From Atlanticothrix silvestris CENA357 (GTDB lineage Bacteria; Cyanobacteriota; Cyanobacteriia; Cyanobacteriales; Nostocaceae), in the NCBI RefSeq assembly GCF_016056295.1, contig NZ_JAECZB010000102.1, positions 1 through 64,000 of the forward strand: 64,000 nt of DNA, given 5' to 3'. Position 1 is the stretch's first letter; every line of letters begins with the position of its first letter. A program made the translations under genes and the position numbers. Positions 36,301 to 45,487 of the stretch are shown here, piece after piece. The notes under the pieces were generated by a model that was given only the letters and a program-made list of their open reading frames with translations, made no database searches and had not been told where the DNA came from.

Positions 36301-36468
36301 GTTATCGAGGATGTTTGTTGGCTGGGTCATGAAGTCACAGTCATAGATGGTGTCACTATTGGTCGCGGTAGTGTCATTGGTGTCGGAGCAGTTGTCAATA
36401 AAAATATTCCTCCTTACTCCATAGCAGTTGGTGTGCCTGCTAAAGTAATTGGTCAACGAAATCAGTAA
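36301..36468 (+). pseudogene. Relic of a hexapeptide-repeat acyltransferase (C-terminal 55 codons)
   Basis: Fifty-five codons are open, with no start, reading [20 protein letters not shown] and [15 protein letters not shown], then [20 protein letters not shown] and a TAA. This is the left-handed beta-helix end of a sugar O- or N-acetyltransferase, including the PxxxxVGNPAK-type tail. A stop sits just upstream in this frame and no N-terminal part was found. It lies between lhgO and the epimerase, so the ancestral island probably had an acetyltransferase here. Confidence 0.8.
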
Positions 36469-36541
36469 ACAGTAAACAGTCAACAGTCAACAGTTATCAA
36501 GTGTTTTTTGATTGATGACTGATAACTGATGACTGATACTT
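36463..36541. repeat. CAGTCAA/GATGACT heptamer tracts
   Basis: AACAGTC-type units (36466-36494) face GATGACTGATAACTGATGAC from 36513. They form an imperfect inverted repeat just before the epimerase gene. Confidence 0.6.
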
Positions 36542-36565
36542 ATCACCATACAAAAAGTCACAAGC

Positions 36566-37594
36566 ATGAAAATTTTAGTCACTGGCACAGAAGGCTATTT
36601 AGGTTCCTTATTACCTCCTCTGTTAATCGCACGAGGACATGAAGTTATTGGTGTGGATACTGGTTTCTACAAAGTTGGTTGGCTGTACAACGGCACTGAA
36701 GTGACAGCTAAAACTCTCAACAAAGATATCCGCCACATTGCTCCTGAAGAGTTGGCAGGTGTAGAAGCAGTAGTACACATGGCCGAACTTTCCAACGACC
36801 CCACCGGACAATTAGCACCTAATATCACATACGAAATTAATCATCTAGGTTCAGTGCGTCTGGCAAACCTAGCTAAAACAATGGGTGTGCGTCGCTTCAT
36901 ATATATGTCTTCGTGCAGTGTCTACGGTGTTGCTACCGCAGGTGATGTCACAGAAGCATCCCCGATTAACCCTCAAACAGCTTACGCAGACTGTAAAACT
37001 CTAGTAGAACGAGATGTCAAACTTTTAGCTGATGATGACTTCTCTCCTACCTTTATGCGGAATGCAACTGCCTTTGGTGCTTCCCCCAGGATGCGGTTTG
37101 ATATTGTTTTAAACAACTTGGCAGGGTTGGCATGGACTACTAAAGAAATCGCAATGACCAGTGATGGTACACCTTGGCGGCCTTTAGTCCATGCACTAGA
37201 TATTTGCAAGGCAATCGTCTGTGCGGTTGAAGCTCCTCGTGACATCGTACACAACCAAATCTTCAATGTGGGAGATACGGCGAACAACTATCGCGTGAAA
37301 GAAATTGCCGAAATTATTGCCAATAGTTTCCCTGGTTGTAAATTGTCTTTTGGAGATAACGGTGCAGACAATCGCAGTTATCGGGTATCCTTCGAGAAAA
37401 TCAACACTATCCTACCTGGATTCAAGTGTGATTGGAATGCTCAGCTTGGTGCCCAACAACTATTTGAGTTGTTCAATCAAATTGATATGACTGAGGATAC
37501 TTTCTTATTTAGAGGTTTCACACGATTAAAGCAGCTAGAGTATCTGATTCGGACTCAGCAAATTGACCAAGATTTTTTCTGGAATAAAAAGTAA
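36566..37594 (+). CDS. NAD-dependent epimerase/dehydratase (extended SDR)
   Basis: This is a 342-residue extended short-chain dehydrogenase. The NAD-binding loop is TGTEGYLGSLL (7-17), an active-site Ser/Thr lies in YMSSCSVYG, and the catalytic Tyr and Lys are in AYADCKTLVE. It acts on a nucleotide sugar as a 4-epimerase, 4,6-dehydratase or reductase. With rfbF upstream, a CDP-sugar substrate is likely. The substrate loop near 170-190 (ATAFGASPRMRFD) is intact. It belongs to the polysaccharide island and is followed by a glycosyltransferase. Confidence 0.9.
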   Translation: MKILVTGTEGYLGSLLPPLLIARGHEVIGVDTGFYKVGWLYNGTEVTAKTLNKDIRHIAPEELAGVEAVVHMAELSNDPTGQLAPNITYEINHLGSVRLANLAKTMGVRRFIYMSSCSVYGVATAGDVTEASPINPQTAYADCKTLVERDVKLLADDDFSPTFMRNATAFGASPRMRFDIVLNNLAGLAWTTKEIAMTSDGTPWRPLVHALDICKAIVCAVEAPRDIVHNQIFNVGDTANNYRVKEIAEIIANSFPGCKLSFGDNGADNRSYRVSFEKINTILPGFKCDWNAQLGAQQLFELFNQIDMTEDTFLFRGFTRLKQLEYLIRTQQIDQDFFWNKK

Positions 37595-37603
37595 TACACA
37601 ATA

Positions 37604-37624
37604 GGGCACAGCAGTGCTGTGCCC
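37604..37624. repeat. GC-rich palindrome after the epimerase gene
   Basis: GGGCACAGCA-G-TGCTGTGCCC is a perfect 10-bp inverted repeat 9 nt after the stop codon. There is no T run, so it is more likely a dispersed palindromic repeat than a classical terminator. Confidence 0.6.
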
Positions 37625-37743
37625 CTACGAAGGGTCTGTATTTTATACAATTGAAAACCGTTATATAGCAGGTAATAGAGGACAGATAAGACAAGGTGTG
37701 TAATTAATTCTGTTTAGTTACTTAATAAGATATTAGTTTAAAA

Positions 37744-38787
37744 ATGAACAAATTACTGACTATTGCTATACCTACTTATAATCGTGCCGACTTACTTGAT
37801 AAACAGTTGGCATGGCTAGCTCAAGCTATCAAAGGCTTTGAATCTAATTGTGAAATTTTAGTTTCTGATAATTGTTCTACTGATCACACTCAAGACATTA
37901 TTAACAAGTGGGAACAACATCTTAACAAAATCACCTTTAAAGTCAATAAAAATCCGGAAAATTTAGGTGTAATGAGAAATATTATGTACTGCCTAAATTC
38001 CGCAACTACAAAATACGTTTGGACAATTGGTGATGATGACCCTATTCAGGATAGAGCCGTTGCTTATGTGATCAATAAACTCCAAGAAAATGAGGATTTA
38101 TCATTATTGTTCCTCAATTTTTCTGGTAGAAATAAAATTACTGGTGAAGCAGTACATCCACCAAAAATAATCGGTAATCGCTGGTTTGATGCTGATATTG
38201 AAAATGCTTCTAGTGATGGTAAAACTATATTTGAACACTGTTTTGCTAAAAGTGTCGGTGCTGTCATTTTTCTAACTGCTACTATCTATCGTACTGACTT
38301 AGTAAAACGCGCTCTACAATTTTGGCCAGACGCTGCAAATAATTGGATATCTTTAGCATATTTAGCTGGTTATTGTGCTGCTAATGGTAAAGTAATTGTC
38401 ACAAAAGAGACTTATTTAGAATGTATTGTTGGTGTGAGTTATTGGCAAAAAGAGCCAAAATCTGCACTGTTAATGCAATACCAACACATCCCTGAAGTTA
38501 TTTTGAAACTCGAAGAGGCTGGATATTCTAAGCAATTTTGTAGGCGGATGCTTTTACATAATTCTAGAGAAGTTAGTCTAAAGGTATTTTTAGGCGCTTT
38601 GAGAAGATGGCCTGTTTCTGCGATCAAGACATTAGTTCCTTTTTTAGCTTTAGTCAGTCTTTCGGTTTTTGAAATTGTGGCTTTTAAAGAATTTCAAATT
38701 TCTGAAAATACTGAGCCATCACCCCAAGAAATGCAAATTAATCATAGGCGATCGCCTCATACTAAATCGATCATCAAAACAAGGTAG
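37744..38787 (+). CDS. Glycosyltransferase family 2
   Basis: This 347-residue protein has a GT-A fold at the N-terminus: IAIPTYNRADLLDKQL, then VSDNCSTDHTQDI and the metal-binding WTIGDDDP. The C-terminal part (about 290-320) has a hydrophobic stretch that may associate with the membrane. It would add one sugar to the envelope polysaccharide repeat unit; donor and acceptor are unknown. It is followed after 7 nt by the PhyH-type gene, so the two are probably co-translated. Confidence 0.9.
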   Translation: MNKLLTIAIPTYNRADLLDKQLAWLAQAIKGFESNCEILVSDNCSTDHTQDIINKWEQHLNKITFKVNKNPENLGVMRNIMYCLNSATTKYVWTIGDDDPIQDRAVAYVINKLQENEDLSLLFLNFSGRNKITGEAVHPPKIIGNRWFDADIENASSDGKTIFEHCFAKSVGAVIFLTATIYRTDLVKRALQFWPDAANNWISLAYLAGYCAANGKVIVTKETYLECIVGVSYWQKEPKSALLMQYQHIPEVILKLEEAGYSKQFCRRMLLHNSREVSLKVFLGALRRWPVSAIKTLVPFLALVSLSVFEIVAFKEFQISENTEPSPQEMQINHRRSPHTKSIIKTR

Positions 38788-38794
38788 TTATGCC

Positions 38795-39646
38795 ATGCTG
38801 AATACTATTAAGAATAAAATATCTGCCCTATCTTCTGATTTTAATTCTGAGCTAGCACGCTTAAAACATAGAAAAAATTTACCTGTGCTGGAAGAACGCG
38901 ATCGCCTAATTCTTGATACTCTTAAAAAAGATGGCGTTTATGTGACAACACTTACAGATTTGGGATTAAGCTCTACTTCAGAACTGCTCAAGGCTTCTTA
39001 CTATCAATTGTCCCGGATGGAAAAGGCTAATAACCAACATCTAGAGGAAAAGTGGCCGCAAATTCACACGGTTATGGGCTTACCAGAATTTTCTACCTGG
39101 GGAAAAGAGCAAAGACTATTTAACATCATCGAAAATTATATTGGTCTTCCTATTACTTTTCATGGTGTACATTTACGCAAAGATTTTCCTAGTAACAATC
39201 AGTTCGGTACACTGCTATGGCATAGCGATGCAGAAGACCGCCGCATTATTAAAATCTTTGTTTACTTGAATGATGTAACCGAGCAAACTGGCCCTTTTGA
39301 ATATATTCCACGTTCTTTAACTCCCTTATTGAGTTGGAATTATTATCAGCTTTACTACAAACTTTGGCAATCGAGGTATCTGGGTATCAACGATGAAGAG
39401 GTAAAAAGAGTTATTCCCAAATCAGCTTGGAAATCCTGTCCAGGCCCAGCAGGTACAGTCATTTTTGTAGATACAAAAAATACTTTGCATCACGGTACAG
39501 TACGCACCGAAGAACGGCCATCACTATTCTTTTGTTATACTGCTAACCCTCCCGAAAGACCAGAACTTTGCACCCAATATTGGGATGATACTTATCCCAG
39601 AGCAGAATTAATTTCTTCATCTGATATAGAGAAAGTTTCGGTTTAA
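38795..39646 (+). CDS. PhyH-like Fe(II)/2-oxoglutarate dioxygenase
   Basis: About 283 residues from MLNTIKNKISALSSDF. The iron site is visible as H and D in LLWHSDAEDRR and a distal His in LHHGTVR, with the following Arg (TEERPSLFF) placed to bind 2-oxoglutarate. PhyH-family enzymes hydroxylate lipids, and some modify sugars or secondary metabolites. The frame is open into the preceding glycosyltransferase, but the ATG at 38795 gives the expected start. Its island context suggests action on a nucleotide sugar or glycan. A 2-oxoglutarate-linked lhgO lies in the same cluster. Confidence 0.85.
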   Translation: MLNTIKNKISALSSDFNSELARLKHRKNLPVLEERDRLILDTLKKDGVYVTTLTDLGLSSTSELLKASYYQLSRMEKANNQHLEEKWPQIHTVMGLPEFSTWGKEQRLFNIIENYIGLPITFHGVHLRKDFPSNNQFGTLLWHSDAEDRRIIKIFVYLNDVTEQTGPFEYIPRSLTPLLSWNYYQLYYKLWQSRYLGINDEEVKRVIPKSAWKSCPGPAGTVIFVDTKNTLHHGTVRTEERPSLFFCYTANPPERPELCTQYWDDTYPRAELISSSDIEKVSV

Positions 39647-39717
39647 TATCAGTTCATAAAACCTCTTTCTCCTAATCTATAATCAGACTTTTTGCCCATT
39701 TATAATCTAGGAAATCC

Positions 39718-40287
39718 ATGATTTTCACCGCAACAGAACTCCAAGACGCATTCATCATTGACTTAGAAGAAAAACCAGACCACCGTGGTTTTTTTGCCCG
39801 TGCGTTCTGCGCTCAAGAATTTGAAGCACACGGGCTAAAACCAATAGTTGCCCAATGTAATTTGTCTTTTAACTACAAAAAAGGCACACTGCGAGGAATG
39901 CACTATCAACTTACCCCAGCCGCAGAAACAAAATTGATTCGCTGTACTAAAGGCGCTATCTATGACGTAATTATTGATATGCGTCCAGAGTCGCCTACCT
40001 TTTTATCACATATTGGCGTAGAACTAACCGCAGACAACCGCCGCGCTTTGTATGTTCCAGAAATGTTCGCTCATGGGTATCAAGCACTCACAGATGAAAC
40101 TGAAGTTGTCTATCAAGTGGGTGAATTTTACACCCCAGGATATGAACGGGGTCTACGTTATGACGACCCATTTTTTAATATTGAATGGCCTTTAGAAGTA
40201 ACGGTTATTTCCGAGAAAGATTTGAATTGGCCACTGTTAGAAATGATGCCTGTTGGTAGTTCTGACCCCTTAGAAGTAACTGTTTAA
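39718..40287 (+). CDS. rfbC: dTDP-4-dehydrorhamnose 3,5-epimerase family protein
   Basis: The cupin-fold epimerase has 189 residues. Marks are HRGFFARAF near the N-terminus, the catalytic His in TLRGMHYQL, CTKGAIYDVIIDMR, and the active-site Tyr in EFYTPGYERGLRYDDP. It epimerises C3 and C5 of 4-keto-6-deoxy sugars. With rfbF nearby the natural substrate might be CDP-linked rather than dTDP-linked. The C-terminal residues LEVTV appear twice (about 161-165 and 185-189), a small internal duplication. Confidence 0.93.
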   Translation: MIFTATELQDAFIIDLEEKPDHRGFFARAFCAQEFEAHGLKPIVAQCNLSFNYKKGTLRGMHYQLTPAAETKLIRCTKGAIYDVIIDMRPESPTFLSHIGVELTADNRRALYVPEMFAHGYQALTDETEVVYQVGEFYTPGYERGLRYDDPFFNIEWPLEVTVISEKDLNWPLLEMMPVGSSDPLEVTV

Positions 40288-40293
40288 TAAAAT

Positions 40294-40359
40294 GGTCAGT
40301 GGTCAGTGGCCAGTAGTTAATAGTCAGTAGCAACTAACAACTGACAACTGACAACTAAC
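40294..40359. repeat. GTCAGTG heptamer tract with inverted CAACTGA partner
   Basis: GGTCAGTGGTCAGTGGCC is followed within 20 nt by AACTAACAACTGACAACTGA. It lies in the 102-nt gap between rfbC and the oxidoreductase gene. Confidence 0.65.
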
Positions 40360-40389
40360 CCACATAGCGTAAATAAAGGAATTTAAACA

Positions 40390-41703
40390 ATGATTATTAT
40401 TGATCGCGCCTTACAAGCACGCGCCGCAGCAGGTAATCCCATCAAAGTGGGAATGATTGGTGCTGGTTTTATGGGTAGAGGTATTGCCAATCAAATTATC
40501 AATTCCGTTCCGGGGATGGAATTAGTGGCAATCTTCAACCGTCAGATAGATGCAGCTAAACGAGCTTATGCAGAGGCGGGAATCGAAGATATACAAATCG
40601 TATCCACTCGCAGCGAATTAGAAGACGCGATCGCCAATGACAAATATGCAGTCACCGAAGATGCAATGTTATTGTGCCAAGCCGCAGGCATCGAAGCAAT
40701 CATTGAAGTTACAGGCGCAATAGAATTTGGCGCTCATGTTGTCATGGAAGCGATCGCCCATCGCAAACATGTAATTATGATGAACGCCGAACTTGATGGC
40801 ACAATTGGCCCCATCCTCAAAGTCTATGCCGATAAAGCCGGCGTGATTCTCAGCGCCTGTGATGGCGACCAGCCAGGGGTAGAAATGAATCTTTACCGAT
40901 TTGTGAAAAGCATTGGTCTGACTCCGCTGTTGTGCGGTAACATTAAAGGACTCCAAGACCCTTATCGTAATCCTACAACCCAAGAAGGATTTGCCAAGCG
41001 TTGGGGTCAAAAAGCCCACATGGTGACAAGCTTTGCCGACGGGACAAAAATTTCCTTCGAGCAGGCGATCGTTGCTAATGCCACAGGAATGCAAGTTGCC
41101 AAGCGAGGAATGTTGGGATACGACTTTAACGGTCATGTCGATGAGATGACCCAAATGTATGATGTAGAACAACTCCAGCAACTAGGTGGCATCGTCGATT
41201 ATGTAGTAGGAGCAAAACCAGGCCCCGGTGTATTTGTATATGCTACTCACGATGACCCCAAGCAACGCCATTATCTCAACTTGTACAAATTAGGTGAAGG
41301 CCCTCTTTACAGCTTCTATACTCCTTATCATCTTTGTCATTTTGAAGTCCCACTCTCTGTTGCTCGTGCTGTCTTATTTAGTGATGCTGTTCTATCTCCC
41401 CTAGCTGGCCCGCTAGTAGATGTAGTCACCACAGCCAAAATTGACCTTAAAGCCGGAGAAACCCTTGATGGAATCGGCTATTACATGACTTATGGTCAAT
41501 GTGAAAATTCCCCCATCGCTCAAGAGCAACAACTTTTACCAATGGGTTTAGCTGAAGGATGTCGCTTGAAACGAGATATTTCTCAAGATCAAGTCTTAAC
41601 TTACGATGATGTAGAGTTGCCTGAAGGTAGACTTTGCGACCAACTACGAGCTGAGCAAAACGCTTATTTTGTCCCAGCCAAAATTTTAGCAACAGTTGGT
41701 TAG
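40390..41703 (+). CDS. NAD(P)-dependent oxidoreductase with SAF domain (COG4091-like)
   Basis: It has 437 residues. The N-terminal Rossmann domain has GMIGAGFMGRGIANQI (20-35). The middle resembles homoserine dehydrogenase-type proteins (SACDGDQPGVEMNLYRF, GNIKGLQDPYRNPTTQ), and the C-terminal 90 residues form a SAF-like domain (IDLKAGETLDGIGYY). Proteins of this type occur in deoxysugar and branched-sugar clusters and may reduce a keto-sugar. The exact reaction is not known. A GAATTTAA-rich leader with AAAGGA lies just before the ATG. A stem-loop follows the stop. Confidence 0.85.
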   Translation: MIIIDRALQARAAAGNPIKVGMIGAGFMGRGIANQIINSVPGMELVAIFNRQIDAAKRAYAEAGIEDIQIVSTRSELEDAIANDKYAVTEDAMLLCQAAGIEAIIEVTGAIEFGAHVVMEAIAHRKHVIMMNAELDGTIGPILKVYADKAGVILSACDGDQPGVEMNLYRFVKSIGLTPLLCGNIKGLQDPYRNPTTQEGFAKRWGQKAHMVTSFADGTKISFEQAIVANATGMQVAKRGMLGYDFNGHVDEMTQMYDVEQLQQLGGIVDYVVGAKPGPGVFVYATHDDPKQRHYLNLYKLGEGPLYSFYTPYHLCHFEVPLSVARAVLFSDAVLSPLAGPLVDVVTTAKIDLKAGETLDGIGYYMTYGQCENSPIAQEQQLLPMGLAEGCRLKRDISQDQVLTYDDVELPEGRLCDQLRAEQNAYFVPAKILATVG

Positions 41704-41716
41704 TAGCAAATAATAG

Positions 41717-41747
41717 GGTGCGTTATGGACATTAGTCCTAACGCACC
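41717..41747 (+). terminator. Stem-loop after the oxidoreductase gene
   Basis: GGTGCGTTA (41717-41725) pairs with TAACGCACC (41739-41747) around a 13-nt loop, 14 nt past the stop codon. There is no strong T run. It could be a terminator or a common Nostoc palindrome. Confidence 0.5.
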
Positions 41748-41756
41748 ACAAATCTG

Positions 41757-41919
41757 ATACTAATTCGTAATTCGCTATGACGCGACGCTCCTGCGTCGCT
41801 ACCGCTTCGCTACCGCGGACTCGCTAACGCTGCGCTAACGTAATTCGTAATTGAAAAAGCCAGACTTAATTTAGCTTTACTGGTTTGAATCTGTTGCCGA
41901 ATTTTAGAGAAATTGGTAT
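41757..41919. repeat. ATACCAATT-family element (copy 4) with GC-rich palindromic module
   Basis: It starts ATACTAATTCGTAATTCG and ends AGAGAAATTGGTAT. A GC-rich module (GACGCGACGCTCCTGCGTCG and GCTAACGCTGCGCTAACG) is flanked by GTAATTCG-type repeats. The right half (CAGACTT, GAATCTGTTGCCGAATTTTAG) matches copy 1 at 706-822. The rest of the gap to 42146 is AT-rich without a gene. Confidence 0.65.
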
Positions 41920-42146
41920 GACATTTCATCATTGCGGCATGAACATAATAAATACAAATACTGATAGTAAATAGCATATAAATTAGAAAAACTCTCAAGT
42001 TTAAATACCAGAAACAAGAATCTTTTTATTTATTAATTACGAATTACGAATTAATATAAGTGGTTCTTAAATGAACACTAAAGTTGTTGATAGCAGCTTG
42101 CTGGGAAGTGTTCACACAAAATTCAGATAAACTGTGGTTCAAGCTT

Positions 42147-43235
42147 ATGAAAATTGCTCTAGTCCATGATTACTTAACCCAGCGCGGTGGAGCTGAGCGC
42201 GTATTTGAATTGCTTTGTAAGCGTTACCCCCAAGCGGATGTTTTCACTTCTTTATATAATCCGCAAAAAACTATTGAGATGGGTGAGCGCATAGTCAAAA
42301 CAACTTATTTGCAAAAAATTCCTGGTGCAGTCAAGTATTTTCGATTGATGGCTCCCTTTTATTTTCCTGCTTTTCGGGCGCTAGATTTGCAAGACTACGA
42401 TTTGATTATTAGTAGTAGCACTAGCTTCGCCAAAGCAGTACGAAAACGCCCAGATGCACGGCATATTTGCTTTTGCCATAATGTGACTCGTTTCTTGTGG
42501 GATACAGAAACTTATTTAAGGGAATATGGAGACTATAGATATTTTGCTCCTTTAATCGAACACATTTTCCAGTTGATGAGAAATGTAGATCTGAAATATG
42601 CTCAGGAACCTGACCTTTATATTGCCAATTCCAGTGTTGTTGCCCGTCGTATTCAAAGTGTTTATGGTAAACAAGCAATTGTAGTTAATTATCCAATTGA
42701 TACCAGTAACTTTGTTTTTTCCGATCAAAAAGACGAATATTATCTGGCCTCAGCCAGAATGATTAGCTATAAACGTCTTGATATTATAGTTGAGGCTTTT
42801 AATTGGTTGGGTTGGCGATTATTAATCTCAGGCGATGGGCCAGAAAAAGAACGGTTAAAATCCAAAGCACTAAAGAATGTTGAATTTTTAGGACATGTGA
42901 GCGATCGCCAACGCAAAGACTTGTTTTCTAAAGCAAAATCTATCATAGTCGCAGCTTTAGAAGACTATGGATTAGTACCAGTTGAAGCAAATGCTAGTGG
43001 TACACCAGTCATCGCCTACGGAGCAGGTGGAGTATTAGATACTCAAATACACGGAAAAACAGGTGTCTTTTTTAAGAGACAAACACCCGAATCTTTGCAA
43101 GCTGCATTACTACAGTCCGGACAAATCGATTGGAATTATGAAAATATTCGTAATCATGCAGTAAACAATTTTTCGGAACCAGTTTTTTTTAATAAGGTTG
43201 AGCGAGTTATTAATCAACCTTGTAATGTCAATTAA
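42147..43235 (+). CDS. Glycosyltransferase family 4
   Basis: About 362 residues from MKIALVHDYLTQRGGAERVF. The GT-B fold is recognised from that N-terminal glycine loop, the middle SARMISYKRLDIIVEAF, and the donor-binding motif ALEDYGLVPVEANASGTPVI with two acidic residues. The frame extends 63 nt upstream to another ATG, but the chosen start gives the canonical N-terminus. It transfers a sugar from a nucleotide donor during polysaccharide assembly on the cytosolic face. It lies 20 nt before the Wzc-like gene, so they are likely one transcript. Confidence 0.92.
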   Translation: MKIALVHDYLTQRGGAERVFELLCKRYPQADVFTSLYNPQKTIEMGERIVKTTYLQKIPGAVKYFRLMAPFYFPAFRALDLQDYDLIISSSTSFAKAVRKRPDARHICFCHNVTRFLWDTETYLREYGDYRYFAPLIEHIFQLMRNVDLKYAQEPDLYIANSSVVARRIQSVYGKQAIVVNYPIDTSNFVFSDQKDEYYLASARMISYKRLDIIVEAFNWLGWRLLISGDGPEKERLKSKALKNVEFLGHVSDRQRKDLFSKAKSIIVAALEDYGLVPVEANASGTPVIAYGAGGVLDTQIHGKTGVFFKRQTPESLQAALLQSGQIDWNYENIRNHAVNNFSEPVFFNKVERVINQPCNVN

Positions 43236-43255
43236 TCGGCTAAAGGATAATAAAC

Positions 43256-45487
43256 GTGGTTCAAACTAGTCTAAATCCTCATATAAATTCCGTTTCTGAT
43301 TCAGAGCCGAGCTATGGGCAAATGCTTTCGGTGTTGGTTCGGAGATTTCCTTGGTTTGTAGCAGCATTTATTTTTTCAATTGCGATCGCAGCTTTTGTCA
43401 CTGCTAGAACCAAACCTACTTACAGAAGCTCAATGCAGTTGTTAGTAGAACCTAACTATCAAGGCAAACAAGAAGGAGCTGCTTTAGAAAATCAGTTTAC
43501 AGAGCCTGATATTCAAATAGACACTGCAACTCAACTTAATCTGATGCAGAGTTCGGGACTCATTCAAAAAGCTGTTGATTTACTTAAGTCTGACTATCCC
43601 GACATGACTGTGGCTGATATTAAAAATACTTTGGTCTTAAATCAATTAAGAACAAAACAAGATGATGTAGCCACAAAAATTTTCCAAGTAGACTATACCG
43701 ATAGAGATCCAGAAAAGACGCAAAAAGTTCTGACTGCCATTCGCCAAGTTTATGTAGACTACAACAAGCAGCAGCAAGATTCGCGTTTACAAAAAGGTCT
43801 GCAAGTAATTAGAGAACAATTAAGTAAGGCTAGTGAAGAAGTTAACGCTTCTGAGACTAACTTACAACGGTTCCGCAGAAACCAAAATTTAATCGATCCG
43901 GTGTCACAAGCAAAAGCGCTTGAGGATGCTTTGAACAATATTGAGCAGGAGCGCCGTACAACTCGTTCTCTATATGAAGAAGCTTTAGCGCGTCAGAAGT
44001 CTTTGCAAGAACAACTTAACCGTTCTCCAAAAAATGCTCTGGTTGCTTCTCGTTTGAGTCAATCGACTCGCTATCAAGGCTTACTAAACGAAATTCAAAA
44101 AACAGAGTTGTTACTAGCTCAAGAACGTCTACGCTTCACAGATGCAACTCCGAGCGTACAAAAGCTCGGAGAACAACTCCAAAGTCAAAAAGAATTATTG
44201 CAACAAGAGGTAGGTAGGACTTTAGGTATCCAATCTGCTGGTGTATTCGCTTCTAAAATACCTCTTTTAGAACAAGGACAGTTCGGTGAAATCGACCTTA
44301 ACCTTGCTGGTCAGTTAGTAGAAACCCAGACAACCATAGTTGCTTTAGGTGCACGTGATCAAACTTTAGCTCAGAAAGAAAATCAGCTACGTTTTGAAAT
44401 CAAACGCTTTCCACCCCTGTTGGCTTACTACAACCGCATCATGCCACAGTTACAATTTAGCCGTGAACGGTTAGAGCAATTGTTGAGAGCAGAACAGCAA
44501 TTGCGCCAAGAACTAGCCAAAGGTGGATTTAATTGGGAAGTTGTAGAAGAACCTCAAAAAGGCGAACAGTTGGGGCCTAATCTTCAACAGAACCTCTTAT
44601 TAGGCGCAGTAGTCGGGTTAATGTTGGGAGGCGTTGCTGCCTTCATTCGAGAAGCGTCTGATGATTCTGTTCATACCACTGCTGAATTAGAGAAGCAGTT
44701 TGCTTTACCTTTGTTGGGAACAACTCCTAAACTGCCACCTGCTAAAACCAGAGAATCAGTTATCCAGTTGCCTTTTGGTAAGCCAGAAGTGCTGGCTCCC
44801 TGGACAATTGAAGTATTGCAATCTCCACCGCGTTGGGAATCACTGGATCTGATTTACAAAAATATTGAGTTGCTAAATTCTGTTGCTAGCTTAAAATCTT
44901 TGATGATTACCTCGGCTTTAACCGATGATGGTAAGTCAGCTTTGGCATTGGGTTTAGCCATGAGTGCGGCGCGTTTACACAAAAAGGTACTATTGATTGA
45001 TGCCAATTTACGCGATCCCAGTCTCCATGAACAGCTCAATTTGCCTAATGAGCAGGGGCTTTCAACTCTTTTGGCAAGTGATATTACCCTCCCCAATCAA
45101 ATCGGGGTTCAATCTTCCGGCTCAGCCTACATCGATATTTTGACCGCTGGGCCTAAGCCTGCTGACCCAGCAAATCTTTTGAGTTCCCCACGCATGATGC
45201 AATTGATGGCAGCATTTGAAGAGAACTATGATTTGGTACTCATCGATGCTTCTCCAGTTCTCGGTTTGGTAGATGCGATGCTCACTGCCTCCTCTTGCCG
45301 GAGTGTGGTTATGGTCGCCAGCATTGGTATAGTGACTCGCACCCAGCTTTCCCAAGCTACAGCCATGCTCAGCAAGTTAAATTTAATTGGGGTTGTGGCT
45401 AACGGAGTTTCAAACTCTAGTAGTACTTATGTACCATACCCTAAGAAGCAATACCAATTAGCTCTACAACAAGCAGTGGAAAAGTAA
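43256..45487 (+). CDS. Wzc-like polysaccharide co-polymerase with C-terminal P-loop domain
   Basis: This 743-residue protein starts at GTG with AAAGGA upstream. The N-terminal Wzz domain has membrane helices at about 33-51 and about 447-467, with a long periplasmic coiled coil between (about 170-440). The cytosolic domain (about 520-720) is related to CpsD/BY-kinases, with the second Walker box VLLIDANLRDPS and Walker B DLVLIDASPV. The first P-loop is degenerate: ALTDDGKS instead of PGxGKS. The C-terminal tail has only a few Tyr, not a long cluster. It should set chain length and couple polymerisation to export of the envelope polysaccharide. Confidence 0.9.
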   Translation: MVQTSLNPHINSVSDSEPSYGQMLSVLVRRFPWFVAAFIFSIAIAAFVTARTKPTYRSSMQLLVEPNYQGKQEGAALENQFTEPDIQIDTATQLNLMQSSGLIQKAVDLLKSDYPDMTVADIKNTLVLNQLRTKQDDVATKIFQVDYTDRDPEKTQKVLTAIRQVYVDYNKQQQDSRLQKGLQVIREQLSKASEEVNASETNLQRFRRNQNLIDPVSQAKALEDALNNIEQERRTTRSLYEEALARQKSLQEQLNRSPKNALVASRLSQSTRYQGLLNEIQKTELLLAQERLRFTDATPSVQKLGEQLQSQKELLQQEVGRTLGIQSAGVFASKIPLLEQGQFGEIDLNLAGQLVETQTTIVALGARDQTLAQKENQLRFEIKRFPPLLAYYNRIMPQLQFSRERLEQLLRAEQQLRQELAKGGFNWEVVEEPQKGEQLGPNLQQNLLLGAVVGLMLGGVAAFIREASDDSVHTTAELEKQFALPLLGTTPKLPPAKTRESVIQLPFGKPEVLAPWTIEVLQSPPRWESLDLIYKNIELLNSVASLKSLMITSALTDDGKSALALGLAMSAARLHKKVLLIDANLRDPSLHEQLNLPNEQGLSTLLASDITLPNQIGVQSSGSAYIDILTAGPKPADPANLLSSPRMMQLMAAFEENYDLVLIDASPVLGLVDAMLTASSCRSVVMVASIGIVTRTQLSQATAMLSKLNLIGVVANGVSNSSSTYVPYPKKQYQLALQQAVEK

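Noticed and set aside
40669-41181. 170-codon minus-strand frame inside the COG4091-like oxidoreductase gene
   Set aside because: It is fully antisense to a conserved enzyme, and its composition fits a shadow frame.
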